Virus record (IMG/VR): IMGVR_UViG_3300031985_000012
Span: 1 to 32,967 of that record
Source of the DNA: a virus
Length of the DNA: 32,967 nt
Direction: 5' to 3' (one strand)
The position numbers were made by a program, and so were the translations under genes. This document shows, piece by piece, positions 24,255-30,970 of this stretch (its first letter is position 1; each line of letters starts with the position of its first letter). The notes under the pieces are model-generated. The model worked only from the letters and a program-made list of their open reading frames with translations, searched no databases and was not told where the DNA came from.

Positions 24255-24746
24255 ATGCGCAGACTCCATATCCCACTCCTCCTGCTCTTCCTGTCCCTGC
24301 TCCTGTCCCTCCCGGCCTGGGCCTTCCGGGCCACTGTCGTGAGCGTGCACGACGGCGACACCGTGACGATGGACACCGGCCAGCGCGTGCGGCTGGTGGC
24401 CGTGGACGCCCCGGAGATGGCCGCCAGGGGGCGCTGGGGGGGACAGCCCGGCGCGGAGTCTGCCCGGGCGTATCTGGCCGCCCTGGTGCTGGGCCAGGCC
24501 GTGGACGTGCGCGAGGCGGGGCAGCAGCCCTCGCACGGCCGGATCGTGGCGGACCTCATCCTGCCAGGGGGCGTGAGCGCGGCCGCGTCCATGGTCGCGG
24601 CCGGCTGGGCCTGGGCCGAACCGCGCTACTGCCGGGGCTACTGCTGGCAGTTGCGGGAACTGGAGTCCAGGGCCAGGGGCGATGGCCTGGGCGTGTGGGC
24701 CGGGGAGGCCGTGCCTCCGTGGGAGTGGAGAAAGGGGCGGGAGTGA
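24255..24746 (+). CDS. Secreted thermonuclease (SNase-like)
   Basis: A 163-residue protein with an N-terminal signal peptide (basic MRRL, Leu-rich core, probable cleavage after AWA at residue 23) and a staphylococcal nuclease fold. Catalytic and calcium positions are all present: DGD (33-35), R46 with VDAPE (D51, E54), and HGR with R96, matching D21, R35, D40, E43 and R87 of the S. aureus enzyme. Cys126 and Cys130 lie close together after the domain core. It cleaves DNA and RNA outside the cytoplasm. AGGAG precedes the ATG. As the last late gene, next to the integrase, it may be a cargo gene useful to a lysogen or help degrade released DNA. Confidence 0.85.
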   Translation: MRRLHIPLLLLFLSLLLSLPAWAFRATVVSVHDGDTVTMDTGQRVRLVAVDAPEMAARGRWGGQPGAESARAYLAALVLGQAVDVREAGQQPSHGRIVADLILPGGVSAAASMVAAGWAWAEPRYCRGYCWQLRELESRARGDGLGVWAGEAVPPWEWRKGRE

Positions 24747-24771
24747 ACTGCTCGAAGTTTTCGAATGGTTG

Positions 24772-24796
24772 GGCCGTCCGAAAAGGGCGGCCTTTT
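24772..24796 (+). terminator. Intrinsic terminator ending the late operon
   Basis: GGCCGTCC (24772-24779) pairs with GGGCGGCC (24785-24792; one G-T pair) around a GAAAA loop, followed by TTTT. It lies 26 bp after the nuclease stop and should end late transcription before the oppositely directed integrase gene. Confidence 0.8.
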
Positions 24797-25017
24797 CGTG
24801 TCCGCATTTTGTCCGCGAATCCACAGCCGGTGTCCGCGCCAGTGCGTACAAACCTTTCCGGATAGAACCGGTTTTTTCCAAGCCCCATTTCATCGGTATG
24901 GACAGAAAACCCAGCCATGCGTAGGGTTTCCCCATGAGTCGCGCCGCTTCATGCCCCAACACGTTCAACATCCTCATGTATTCCCACGGTAGATAGACCG
25001 CAAGATTCAGGGCGGTG
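24797..25017. other. Non-coding gap between late terminator and integrase, candidate attachment region
   Basis: This gap is lower in GC than its surroundings and has open frames in several directions, none with a good ribosome-binding site or recognisable product. GTCCGC occurs three times in 38 bp (24800, 24811, 24832) and again at 25030, and TTTTGTCCGC is shared by 24807-24816 and 25026-25035, the second copy overlapping the last codons of the integrase. Integrase arm sites and a core could be here because attP usually lies next to int. No tRNA-like sequence was identified, and the core cannot be defined without the host site. Confidence 0.4.
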
Positions 25018-26052
25018 TTAGGCTTTTTTGTCCGCAAAGTGGGCGCAAAAGTCTGCCGGGCAGCCCCGCAGCGACCCCAGCGCGGCGGCCATCGCATCCT
25101 CGGACAGGTGCGCATAAATCTGCGTCGAGCGGATGTCGGAGTGGGCGAGCAATTCCTGCACGACGCGCAGTGACTGCCCGGCGATCACAAGGGCGCTGGC
25201 GAACGTGTGACGTAGGTCGTGCGGGCGCAGGTGGCCCAGGCCCGCTTTTCGGAGTGCCTGTTTGATCGCCGCGGACAGGGCGCTCACCCAGGTCCATCGC
25301 GGGAAGCAGCGTTCATCCTCGCGGGGCAGTGAGTCCAGCACCGACCGGAACATGGGGTGGAGCGGGAACCGCTTCCGCTGCTTGGTCTTGAAGATGGTGG
25401 ACCAGTAGTGCGTGTCTTCGATGTCTTCCCAGCGCAGCGCCAGCAGTTCGCCCTGGCGGCGCCCTGAGAAGATGAGTGCGGCGGCAGCGCGGCGAACGTG
25501 GACATCCTGGATGGACGCCAGGAAGCGGCCCAGGTTGGACGGGTCGATGAAGGCCGGGGGGCGCTTCTCGATCTTGAGTTTCTTGACCTGCCTGAACGGG
25601 TTGGACTGGATGTAGCCCCACTCCACAGCCTTTCCGAACGTGGAACGTAGCCCCGCCAAGTAGACGTTGACGCTGGTTGGTTTCTTCCCCTCGGCCAGGG
25701 CTCGTGACGCCAGCTTGTCCCAGTGGCGAACCCCCACGGCGTCCAGGCGCATGGATCGGCCACAGACGCTCACGAGCTTTCGCAGGGCGTTGCGCCAGAC
25801 GTGGTACGTCTCGGCGGCCTGGGTGGACGCGGCCCATTGCTGCACTTCGTCGTCGAAACTGCCCAGGCTGACGGTGCATTCACCGCGCATCTTGGACAGC
25901 TTCCCGGCGAGGTACAGCTTCTTGATCTCGTTGAAGAGGCGCAGGGCCTCGTCCCTGTTCTTGGTCTTCAAGGACAGGCGCTTGCGGTCCAGTTCATAGT
26001 ACCACCAGCCGCCGCGCTGGAAGGGCTTGCGGAGGGACATGAGCACGCTCAT
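25018..26052 (-). CDS. int: Tyrosine recombinase integrase
   Basis: A 344-residue phage integrase. Residues 1-50 form the arm-binding start, about 60-155 the core-binding SAM-like domain, and 170-330 the catalytic domain. The active-site set is complete: R199 in SGRRQGELLALRW, K224 in FKTKQRKRFPL, H278 and R281 in HDLRHTFAS, H304 in LLAHSDI, and the nucleophile Y313 in QIYAHLS. It inserts and excises the phage genome. The ATG at 26052 overlaps the stop of the excisionase-like gene by 4 bp, so it is the last gene of the early operon. A second ATG at 26040 is possible. No terminator is visible after it. Confidence 0.93.
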   Translation of the reverse strand: MSVLMSLRKPFQRGGWWYYELDRKRLSLKTKNRDEALRLFNEIKKLYLAGKLSKMRGECTVSLGSFDDEVQQWAASTQAAETYHVWRNALRKLVSVCGRSMRLDAVGVRHWDKLASRALAEGKKPTSVNVYLAGLRSTFGKAVEWGYIQSNPFRQVKKLKIEKRPPAFIDPSNLGRFLASIQDVHVRRAAAALIFSGRRQGELLALRWEDIEDTHYWSTIFKTKQRKRFPLHPMFRSVLDSLPREDERCFPRWTWVSALSAAIKQALRKAGLGHLRPHDLRHTFASALVIAGQSLRVVQELLAHSDIRSTQIYAHLSEDAMAAALGSLRGCPADFCAHFADKKA

Positions 26053-26270
26053 AGGCCCAGCCTTCGAATGTGGTCAAGCGCGGCGGCCTGGACGTTCTGG
26101 GGGTCCATGTGGGCGTCCAGCGAGGATTCCAGGATGCGCCAATCGCCCCTGGAGCCGTGCTTCTTGCCGATGATCTCGCCCTCCAGCAGTAGACGGCGCA
26201 GCGTGGGGCGCGAAAAGCCAGTCTTGCGGCAGGCCTGGCCCATGCGTAGCCAGCGGGCGGGGGCGGTCAC
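26049..26270 (-). CDS. Excisionase-like small HTH protein
   Basis: A 73-residue protein beginning at a GTG (26270) that overlaps the methyltransferase stop (GTGA). The open frame extends further upstream but only inside the methyltransferase. Residues 9-45 (RMGQACRKTGFSRPTLRRLL, then GEIIGKKHGSRGDWRIL) have the winged-helix/MerR-like layout of excisionase-family DNA-binding proteins: an HTH followed by a short wing with Gly-Ser-Arg-Gly before a Trp-Arg-Ile strand. It overlaps the integrase start by 4 bp, the expected place for a recombination directionality factor. It probably bends attachment-site DNA to favour excision. Confidence 0.7.
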   Translation of the reverse strand: MTAPARWLRMGQACRKTGFSRPTLRRLLLEGEIIGKKHGSRGDWRILESSLDAHMDPQNVQAAALDHIRRLGL

Positions 26271-27949
26271 GCCGCACGCTCCTGCCCGATCATTCTCCAC
26301 ACCCAATCGATCCTCCGGCCGATCCACCGCATGACGGGTACGGCCATGCCGTTTCCGACGGCCTTGTAGCGCGGGCCGTCCGCGGCGTGGCGGGTCCATG
26401 TTCCGTCCTGGTCCTTCTCGTAGAGGTCGCGGTAGCGCAGGAAGTGGCGGGTTTCCGGCCGCTTCTTGAACGTGCGGACCGGGATGCGGGTGTGGTTGTC
26501 CGGCATGCCCTGGAGCCGTTCGCATTCGATGGGCATGAGGCGGCGCACACGCATCCCGGTGGCCACCGCCGTCGGATTCTTCGCGCCCAGCGAGGGGTAG
26601 ACGACGGACTGCACCTCCTCCCTGGCCTCAATGGTATAGGCGACGCCTTCCTGAACGCCAACTCCGCCCGGTCCGCTGACGGGATTTTCGCGGAATGCCC
26701 CGGACTGGATCGCATACACCGACGTCATCACCCCGCAGGCCATGCGCTTGGAATCCCCGGCGGTGCATGGTGAGGCCACATCAGAAACAGTGCGCTGATA
26801 GGGATTGACCGCCACCGGCGCCAACACATGCGGCTTGTCTCCCCCTCCCTGGCTGGCGCGCAGGGCCGTGGCCACCTCGCCGGACAGCTCCGCCGTCGCG
26901 CCGCCCTCCCGGCCGCGCATGGCCACGGACTGGACAACCAGGGGCGTGCCTCGCCCCGTGCCGTCCTCGCTGGCGTCGAAGCCATCGGCCCGCAGCGCAT
27001 GGACCACCATGGCGTCGGACCCGAAGTCCAGGCGATAGCCGGAGCCTGAATCGTTGCACCCCAGGCGGGGGGACACTTCGATGGAGCCGGAGGTGTTGTT
27101 GCCGCCAAAGACCTGGACGGGAATGATGAATCCACCAGCCTCGAACTCCCGCTGTCCCCATCCCTGACCATGCTTGCGATCCGTCCCTCCGGCGGCAGGG
27201 ATGGTACCGCAGACATCGGGAATCAGCCCTCCGCCGCAGTCGAAATCTGTTCCGATGCCACCTCCGCCAGTGCGGCGTGCAGGGATGGTGGGAGCCGCTT
27301 GCCCCTGGCCTGGGCGCGCCGGATAATCCCGGAACAGGCTGCCGGGCTCGACCAGTATCGGGGGGCGATTCCACCAGTCTCCAAAATCTGCGAGAGCGAA
27401 GAAACGGCGGCGCCGCTGCGGCACTCCGAACCATTGCGCATCCAGAGTGCACCACTCAAGGAGCCCCCGCTCGCTTGCAGCACAACCGGTGTTTCGCCAT
27501 CCACCCTCCGGAACGCCGAAACGGCACCCAAGTATCTCTGCAACCACGGCCGCAAAATCATCTCCGCCGTTGCTGGAGTAGATTCCTGGAACGTTTTCGA
27601 GAAGAAGGAATCGGGCTCCGCTGGCCCGAACAATTCGCATTGCGTCGAAGAAGAGCCCCGACCGCGTCTTTTCGCCTGTTTCCTCATCGATCAAACCCCT
27701 TCTCTGCCCGGCCACGGACAAGTCCTGGCACGGGAATCCTCCAACCACCAAGTCGATGCGCCCGAGCGCGCGCACCTGGGCGTCCGTGACGCGCGTGACA
27801 TCGCCCAGGTTGGGCACGTGGGGCCATCGGTGGGTCAGGACTGCGGACGGGAATCGGTCCACTTCCGCGAAAGCCACCGGCTCCCAGCCCAACTCCTCCC
27901 AGGCCAGGGAGGCGCACTCGACACCGGAGAACAGCGAGAGATAGCGCAT
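26267..27949 (-). CDS. DNA (cytosine-5) methyltransferase
   Basis: A 560-residue C5 methyltransferase with motifs in order: I (LSLFSGVECASLAW, 4-17), IV with the catalytic Cys (GGFPCQDLSVAG, C74), VI (LLENVPG, E119), VIII (PQRRRRFF, 177-184), IX (RRLMPIECERLQGMP, from 469) and X (KAVGNGMAVPV, from 524). The ATG at 27949 starts at MRYLSLFSG and overlaps the previous stop (ATGA); the open frame continues upstream without coding character. The target-recognition region between VIII and IX is very long (about 200-465), with recurring T-[IL]-x-A elements. No restriction enzyme is adjacent, so it probably protects phage DNA or marks it epigenetically. Confidence 0.9.
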   Translation of the reverse strand: MRYLSLFSGVECASLAWEELGWEPVAFAEVDRFPSAVLTHRWPHVPNLGDVTRVTDAQVRALGRIDLVVGGFPCQDLSVAGQRRGLIDEETGEKTRSGLFFDAMRIVRASGARFLLLENVPGIYSSNGGDDFAAVVAEILGCRFGVPEGGWRNTGCAASERGLLEWCTLDAQWFGVPQRRRRFFALADFGDWWNRPPILVEPGSLFRDYPARPGQGQAAPTIPARRTGGGGIGTDFDCGGGLIPDVCGTIPAAGGTDRKHGQGWGQREFEAGGFIIPVQVFGGNNTSGSIEVSPRLGCNDSGSGYRLDFGSDAMVVHALRADGFDASEDGTGRGTPLVVQSVAMRGREGGATAELSGEVATALRASQGGGDKPHVLAPVAVNPYQRTVSDVASPCTAGDSKRMACGVMTSVYAIQSGAFRENPVSGPGGVGVQEGVAYTIEAREEVQSVVYPSLGAKNPTAVATGMRVRRLMPIECERLQGMPDNHTRIPVRTFKKRPETRHFLRYRDLYEKDQDGTWTRHAADGPRYKAVGNGMAVPVMRWIGRRIDWVWRMIGQERAA

Positions 27950-28140
27950 CACCGCTCCAGCAACTTGCCGTTGATGGTGTTCACGGCGGCCCTTGCGACC
28001 TTCTCCAGGCTTGCAATGCGCTCGTTGGCCTGGACAAGTTCGCCCCGAAGGCGTTTGTTTTCTCGCTCCAGGCAGATGATGCATGTTTTGGCCTTTTCCA
28101 CATGCACCCCAGCGTGTTCCGGACAGCGGTGGCGGCTCAT
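27949..28140 (-). CDS. Small zinc-finger/coiled-coil protein, unknown function
   Basis: A 63-residue protein with potential zinc ligands C6, H9, H13, C20, C23 in the first 23 residues, followed by a heptad-patterned helix (CLERENKRLRGELVQANERI...) likely to dimerise. Both ends overlap neighbours by 4 bp (ATGA), so it should be translated together with the methyltransferase and the 138-aa protein. The preceding protein also contains a QENKRLR helix. No known family recognised; a DNA-binding accessory protein is plausible but unproven. Confidence 0.6.
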   Translation of the reverse strand: MSRHRCPEHAGVHVEKAKTCIICLERENKRLRGELVQANERIASLEKVARAAVNTINGKLLER

Positions 28141-28553
28141 CTTGCCCTCAAGGCCTGTTGCGCCATCTTTGCCAAATCGTGCGGGCGCGTGACATGCCCC
28201 GGCTCAAAACCATATGAGCCAGCCTCCTCAATCCGCTGCAACGCTTCCCGCAGCCGTTTATTCTCTTGGTGCATCGCATTGAAACGGTTGACGGCCTGTG
28301 TGGTCGAATACCACGCAAAACCTCTGGTCCTGCATTCGTGTGGGGGACAGCAATCGCCGTGATGGATTTCACGACAAGACAGGCAACCGAATCTGGTAAT
28401 GTATTGGTCGAGTTCCCCTCGCAACTTGCGTATTTCGGCATCGGATTTGCCCTGCTGCTCCAGCAATTTGAGTCGCTGCGCCCGGCGCTTCTTGAGGGCT
28501 TTCCTGAGCAAAACCAGCGTGCGCTTGATGGCCTTCAGTTTTTGCAACGTCAT
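28137..28553 (-). CDS. Coiled-coil protein with Cys/His cluster, unknown function
   Basis: A 138-residue protein. Residues 1-52 are a strongly basic coiled coil (LRKALKKRRAQRLKLLEQQ). Residues 57-74 hold a dense Cys/His group (CLSC, HH, CC, PPHEC) fit for one or two zinc ions, and residues 95-110 form a second coiled coil (QENKRLREALQRIEE). The ATG at 28553 has GGGAG about 11 bases upstream; a GTG at 28631 in the same frame lacks a ribosome-binding site. The stop overlaps the next gene by 4 bp. No family recognised. Confidence 0.6.
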   Translation of the reverse strand: MTLQKLKAIKRTLVLLRKALKKRRAQRLKLLEQQGKSDAEIRKLRGELDQYITRFGCLSCREIHHGDCCPPHECRTRGFAWYSTTQAVNRFNAMHQENKRLREALQRIEEAGSYGFEPGHVTRPHDLAKMAQQALRAR

Positions 28554-28667
28554 CGTGTCTTTTCTCCCTTGAGCGATGCACTGGTATTCGTGCGCCTCTC
28601 GGTCCTCAACGTCTGTCCTTCGCTCATCCACGAGGCCGCGAGCGCGGCCCCATGGGGAGGGAAGGGG

Positions 28668-29774
28668 CTAGGCCTGACCGAGGGGCAGATTTTGGAAGAA
28701 CTCGCGCGGCGCGACCACCTTCCCGTTCGTGTCCAGGCCGATCCGGCTCCCGCACACGGCCGCCGGTACCTTCTGGCTGACCTCACAGGTGACGATGGCC
28801 ACGTCGCACTCGGACGGGCGGGTGTCTTTGTCGAAGGAGATTGCGAGCTTGGCACCGACCTCGCCCTTGTAGTTCACGACGTTCCGGCGCTTGGCGTCGA
28901 AGATGACTCCCTGCACGCCGTGGGCGATATCCCGGACGGCCTTGCCGTTGTCGATGCTCATGACGATGTAGAGTTGATCCAGGTTGGCGTCATAGCTTTC
29001 ATCCTCGGACAGACGCTTGATGTCGTTGAACCGTCTCAGGTCATCGAAGGCGTCGGCCAGTTCAAGGCGAAGCTTCCTGCACTCTTCCATGACCAGGGCC
29101 AAGGCAGCGCGGAGAGAGGCCAGCTCTCCGGTGATGCCCCGGAAGCCGCCCCAGGCCCTGGAGGTTTCCAGCGCCCACCAGTCGGCGCACTCGGGGTCCA
29201 TGAACTCCACCGGATGGAAGACGTAGAACAGCGTGGGACCGTCCAGCCAGGGGCCTTCGCCGGGCTTGACCACCTCCGGCAGGGCGGAGACGCCGACCAG
29301 GCAGTCCTCGCAGCGCCGGTAGCCCGTTCCCACGAACGTGCCCTGGGCCACACCGCAGCAGTCGCATAGGAAGTCCAGCATGAGGGATATCGCCGTGGCT
29401 GCCAGGGCCTCGTCCTGCATGAACTTGGCCTGCACGGCCTGGCAGTCGTCGCACATGGGCTGGCCGTCGTCCTCGGGGTAGTGGTGGGCGGGCTGGCCGC
29501 AAGCGCACATGACCACGCCCGCGAGCTTGCGGCCGTAGGCCAAGGCCGCCTCGCAGGCCCGCTTGTTCCAGGAGCCGGGCTTGCCCCAGTCCTGCTTCCC
29601 GGCGTGCTCCACGGTGGCCTCGTAGACGTTGAGGGCCTTGAGCTTGGCTTCGACTTCGGCGCGCAGGGCCTCGATCTGCTCCTTGCTGGGCCTGCCCCGG
29701 CCCTGGACCACGGTCAGATGGCCCTGTTCCTGGGACTGGCCGTTATCAGCCTGTGCGGCGGGGAATGCGGTCAC
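28668..29774 (-). CDS. Double zinc-ribbon-like protein with AT-hook-like N-terminus, unknown function
   Basis: A 368-residue protein started by GTG after a perfect AGGAGG. The N-terminus has QGRGRPSKEQ (24-33), resembling an AT-hook GRP core. Two Cys clusters follow: C90, C92, C108, C111 (with H97/H98) and C137, C139/C140, C155, C158, each like a zinc ribbon. The C-terminal two thirds are mixed alpha/beta (for example DQLYIVMSIDNGKAVRDIAHGV) without known catalytic motifs. It lies between recT and the methyltransferase group, and so probably acts on DNA in replication or recombination, but I do not recognise the family. Confidence 0.7.
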   Translation of the reverse strand: MTAFPAAQADNGQSQEQGHLTVVQGRGRPSKEQIEALRAEVEAKLKALNVYEATVEHAGKQDWGKPGSWNKRACEAALAYGRKLAGVVMCACGQPAHHYPEDDGQPMCDDCQAVQAKFMQDEALAATAISLMLDFLCDCCGVAQGTFVGTGYRRCEDCLVGVSALPEVVKPGEGPWLDGPTLFYVFHPVEFMDPECADWWALETSRAWGGFRGITGELASLRAALALVMEECRKLRLELADAFDDLRRFNDIKRLSEDESYDANLDQLYIVMSIDNGKAVRDIAHGVQGVIFDAKRRNVVNYKGEVGAKLAISFDKDTRPSECDVAIVTCEVSQKVPAAVCGSRIGLDTNGKVVAPREFFQNLPLGQA

Positions 29775-29807
29775 GTTGGTGTCCTCCTGTGGTGTGTGTT
29801 TTTCCCA

Positions 29808-29863
29808 CCAAGCGGCGGGAGTGTTCCCGCCGCTTGGCGGGGCCGGGAGTGTTCCCGGCCCCG
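29808..29863. repeat. Two back-to-back perfect GC hairpins with identical GTGT loops
   Basis: Hairpin 1: CCAAGCGGCGGGA (29808-29820) pairs perfectly with 29825-29837 around GTGT. Hairpin 2 starts at the next base: CGGGGCCGGGA (29838-29848) pairs with 29853-29863 around GTGT. Both share the core CGGGAGTGTTCCCG. They lie between recT and the 368-aa gene, 34 bases before that gene's start codon. Neither strand has a T run after the stems, so they are not classical terminators; an RNA processing, attenuation or mRNA-stability role is possible. Confidence 0.85.
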
Positions 29864-29866
29864 CCC

Positions 29867-29911
29867 TCGCCGTGCCTTGCCACGCCTTGCCCCGCCCTGC
29901 CTCGCCGCGCC
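29867..29911. repeat. Degenerate NNGCC pentamer tandem repeat (nine units)
   Basis: Nine consecutive 5-bp units of the form NNGCC (tcgcc, gtgcc, ttgcc, acgcc, ttgcc, ccgcc, ctgcc, tcgcc, gcgcc) run without interruption directly beside the double hairpin, just after the recT stop. The unit is out of step with codons and the stretch is non-coding, so codon bias cannot explain the 5-base period. Confidence 0.75.
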
Positions 29912-29923
29912 GCGATAGAAAGA

Positions 29924-30967
29924 TCAGGCCGCCTGGGGGCAGGCCTCGCGGTCCTTGCAGGACTCGCAGATTGAGCGGAGGACCCTCACGGGATTGCCTT
30001 CGCTGTCCATGCGGTTGGGGCAGGAGGTGGTGTTCTGGGCCGTGTCGGCCTTGGCCAGGGGCCTTGCGGGCTCGGCCTCGGGACGGGAAGGGAGGTCGAT
30101 GACGGCCCCCTGGGGAGCCTGTTCCAGGGCATGGGCGACGGGCTGCTGGGCGCGGGCAGCCTCGGCGGCGGCGGCGACTCTGGACGCGTGGTCATCGGGA
30201 CCTTCCTTGACGGTGAAGTCCACGTCCATGGATTCGGCCATGTCGAAGGTCTGCCTGGCTTCGGCGTCGGCCTGCTCGTCCAGGACCACGGCCCGCTGCA
30301 TTTCCGGAGACAGGTTCATGTACTTGCAGAGTTTGCGAATAGCGGTCTTTTTCCAGGCTTCCTCAACCCACTTGTTCCAGAGGAAGCCCCTCTCGGCCGC
30401 CTTGCTGGCCCCCTTGCGCTTGTTCACCTCCGGCTCGGTCACGAACTCGAAGTGTCGGTGGCCGTCGTGGAACACGGCCACGGCGTAGGCCAGGACGGGC
30501 TGATTGTCCTTGGACTCCAGACGCAGATCAGCGGACCTGATGATGTCGAAGTCGTGGCGGATGGACCTGGCGTCTCCCAGGGTGATCTGCACATTCCCGG
30601 CTTCAACCTCTTTCTTGAAAACTACGTCGGCGTAGATGTTGGCGACCTGCCCGGAGCGGTACGCCAGCTGCATGAGGCCTTTGTACCCAGGAATGAGCGT
30701 GGCCTCGTTCTTGTAGGGGACCAGGTAGGCGAGCCCACGGCTGTCGATCTCCAGGCCCAGGCTGGCGGCCTCCAGGATGGCCCCGCCCAGGCTTTCCGGG
30801 GTGCAGTTCAGCAGGTCCCGGTTGCGCCGGATGGTGGTCAGGGCCAGCCTGGCCATTCGGTCGGCGTCCATGTGCTTGGGAAGGGCCATGCCCAGGGCGG
30901 TCCTGGCTTTGGCCAACATCGCAGCGATGGTGTTGCTGCGTGCGGCGAGAGAATTTTCGGCGGCCAT
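29924..30967 (-). CDS. recT: RecT-family single-strand annealing protein with Cys-rich tail
   Basis: A 347-residue RecT protein. The N-terminal and central part holds the family signature: LGGAILEAASLGLEID (about 60-75), LAYLVPYKNEATLIPGYKGL, QLAYRSGQVANIYADVVF, and later a GFLWNKWVEEAWKKTAIRKL region before LCKYMNLSPEM. The last 35 residues carry C316, C334, C337 and C343, a possible zinc site not normal for RecT. The ATG follows AAGGAG; it lies three bases after the RecE-like gene. The pair anneals and processes DNA ends for phage replication and recombination. A disordered Ala/Pro linker (about 255-310) connects the tail. Confidence 0.88.
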   Translation of the reverse strand: MAAENSLAARSNTIAAMLAKARTALGMALPKHMDADRMARLALTTIRRNRDLLNCTPESLGGAILEAASLGLEIDSRGLAYLVPYKNEATLIPGYKGLMQLAYRSGQVANIYADVVFKKEVEAGNVQITLGDARSIRHDFDIIRSADLRLESKDNQPVLAYAVAVFHDGHRHFEFVTEPEVNKRKGASKAAERGFLWNKWVEEAWKKTAIRKLCKYMNLSPEMQRAVVLDEQADAEARQTFDMAESMDVDFTVKEGPDDHASRVAAAAEAARAQQPVAHALEQAPQGAVIDLPSRPEAEPARPLAKADTAQNTTSCPNRMDSEGNPVRVLRSICESCKDREACPQAA

Positions 30968-30970
30968 CTG

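Noticed and set aside
24857-24876. CCGG-6-CCGG stem followed by a T run as a second terminator
   Set aside because: Only four base pairs; too weak next to the clear terminator at 24772-24796.
24700-25115. Open frames in several directions between the nuclease and integrase, including one minus-strand peptide with plausible composition
   Set aside because: None has a good ribosome-binding site. They cross the late terminator or run into the nuclease gene antisense, and several frames look equally plausible, as expected for non-coding DNA of moderate GC.
29808-29863. Classical Rho-independent terminators at the twin hairpins
   Set aside because: No T run follows the stems on either strand, and the genes on both sides are transcribed in the same direction.
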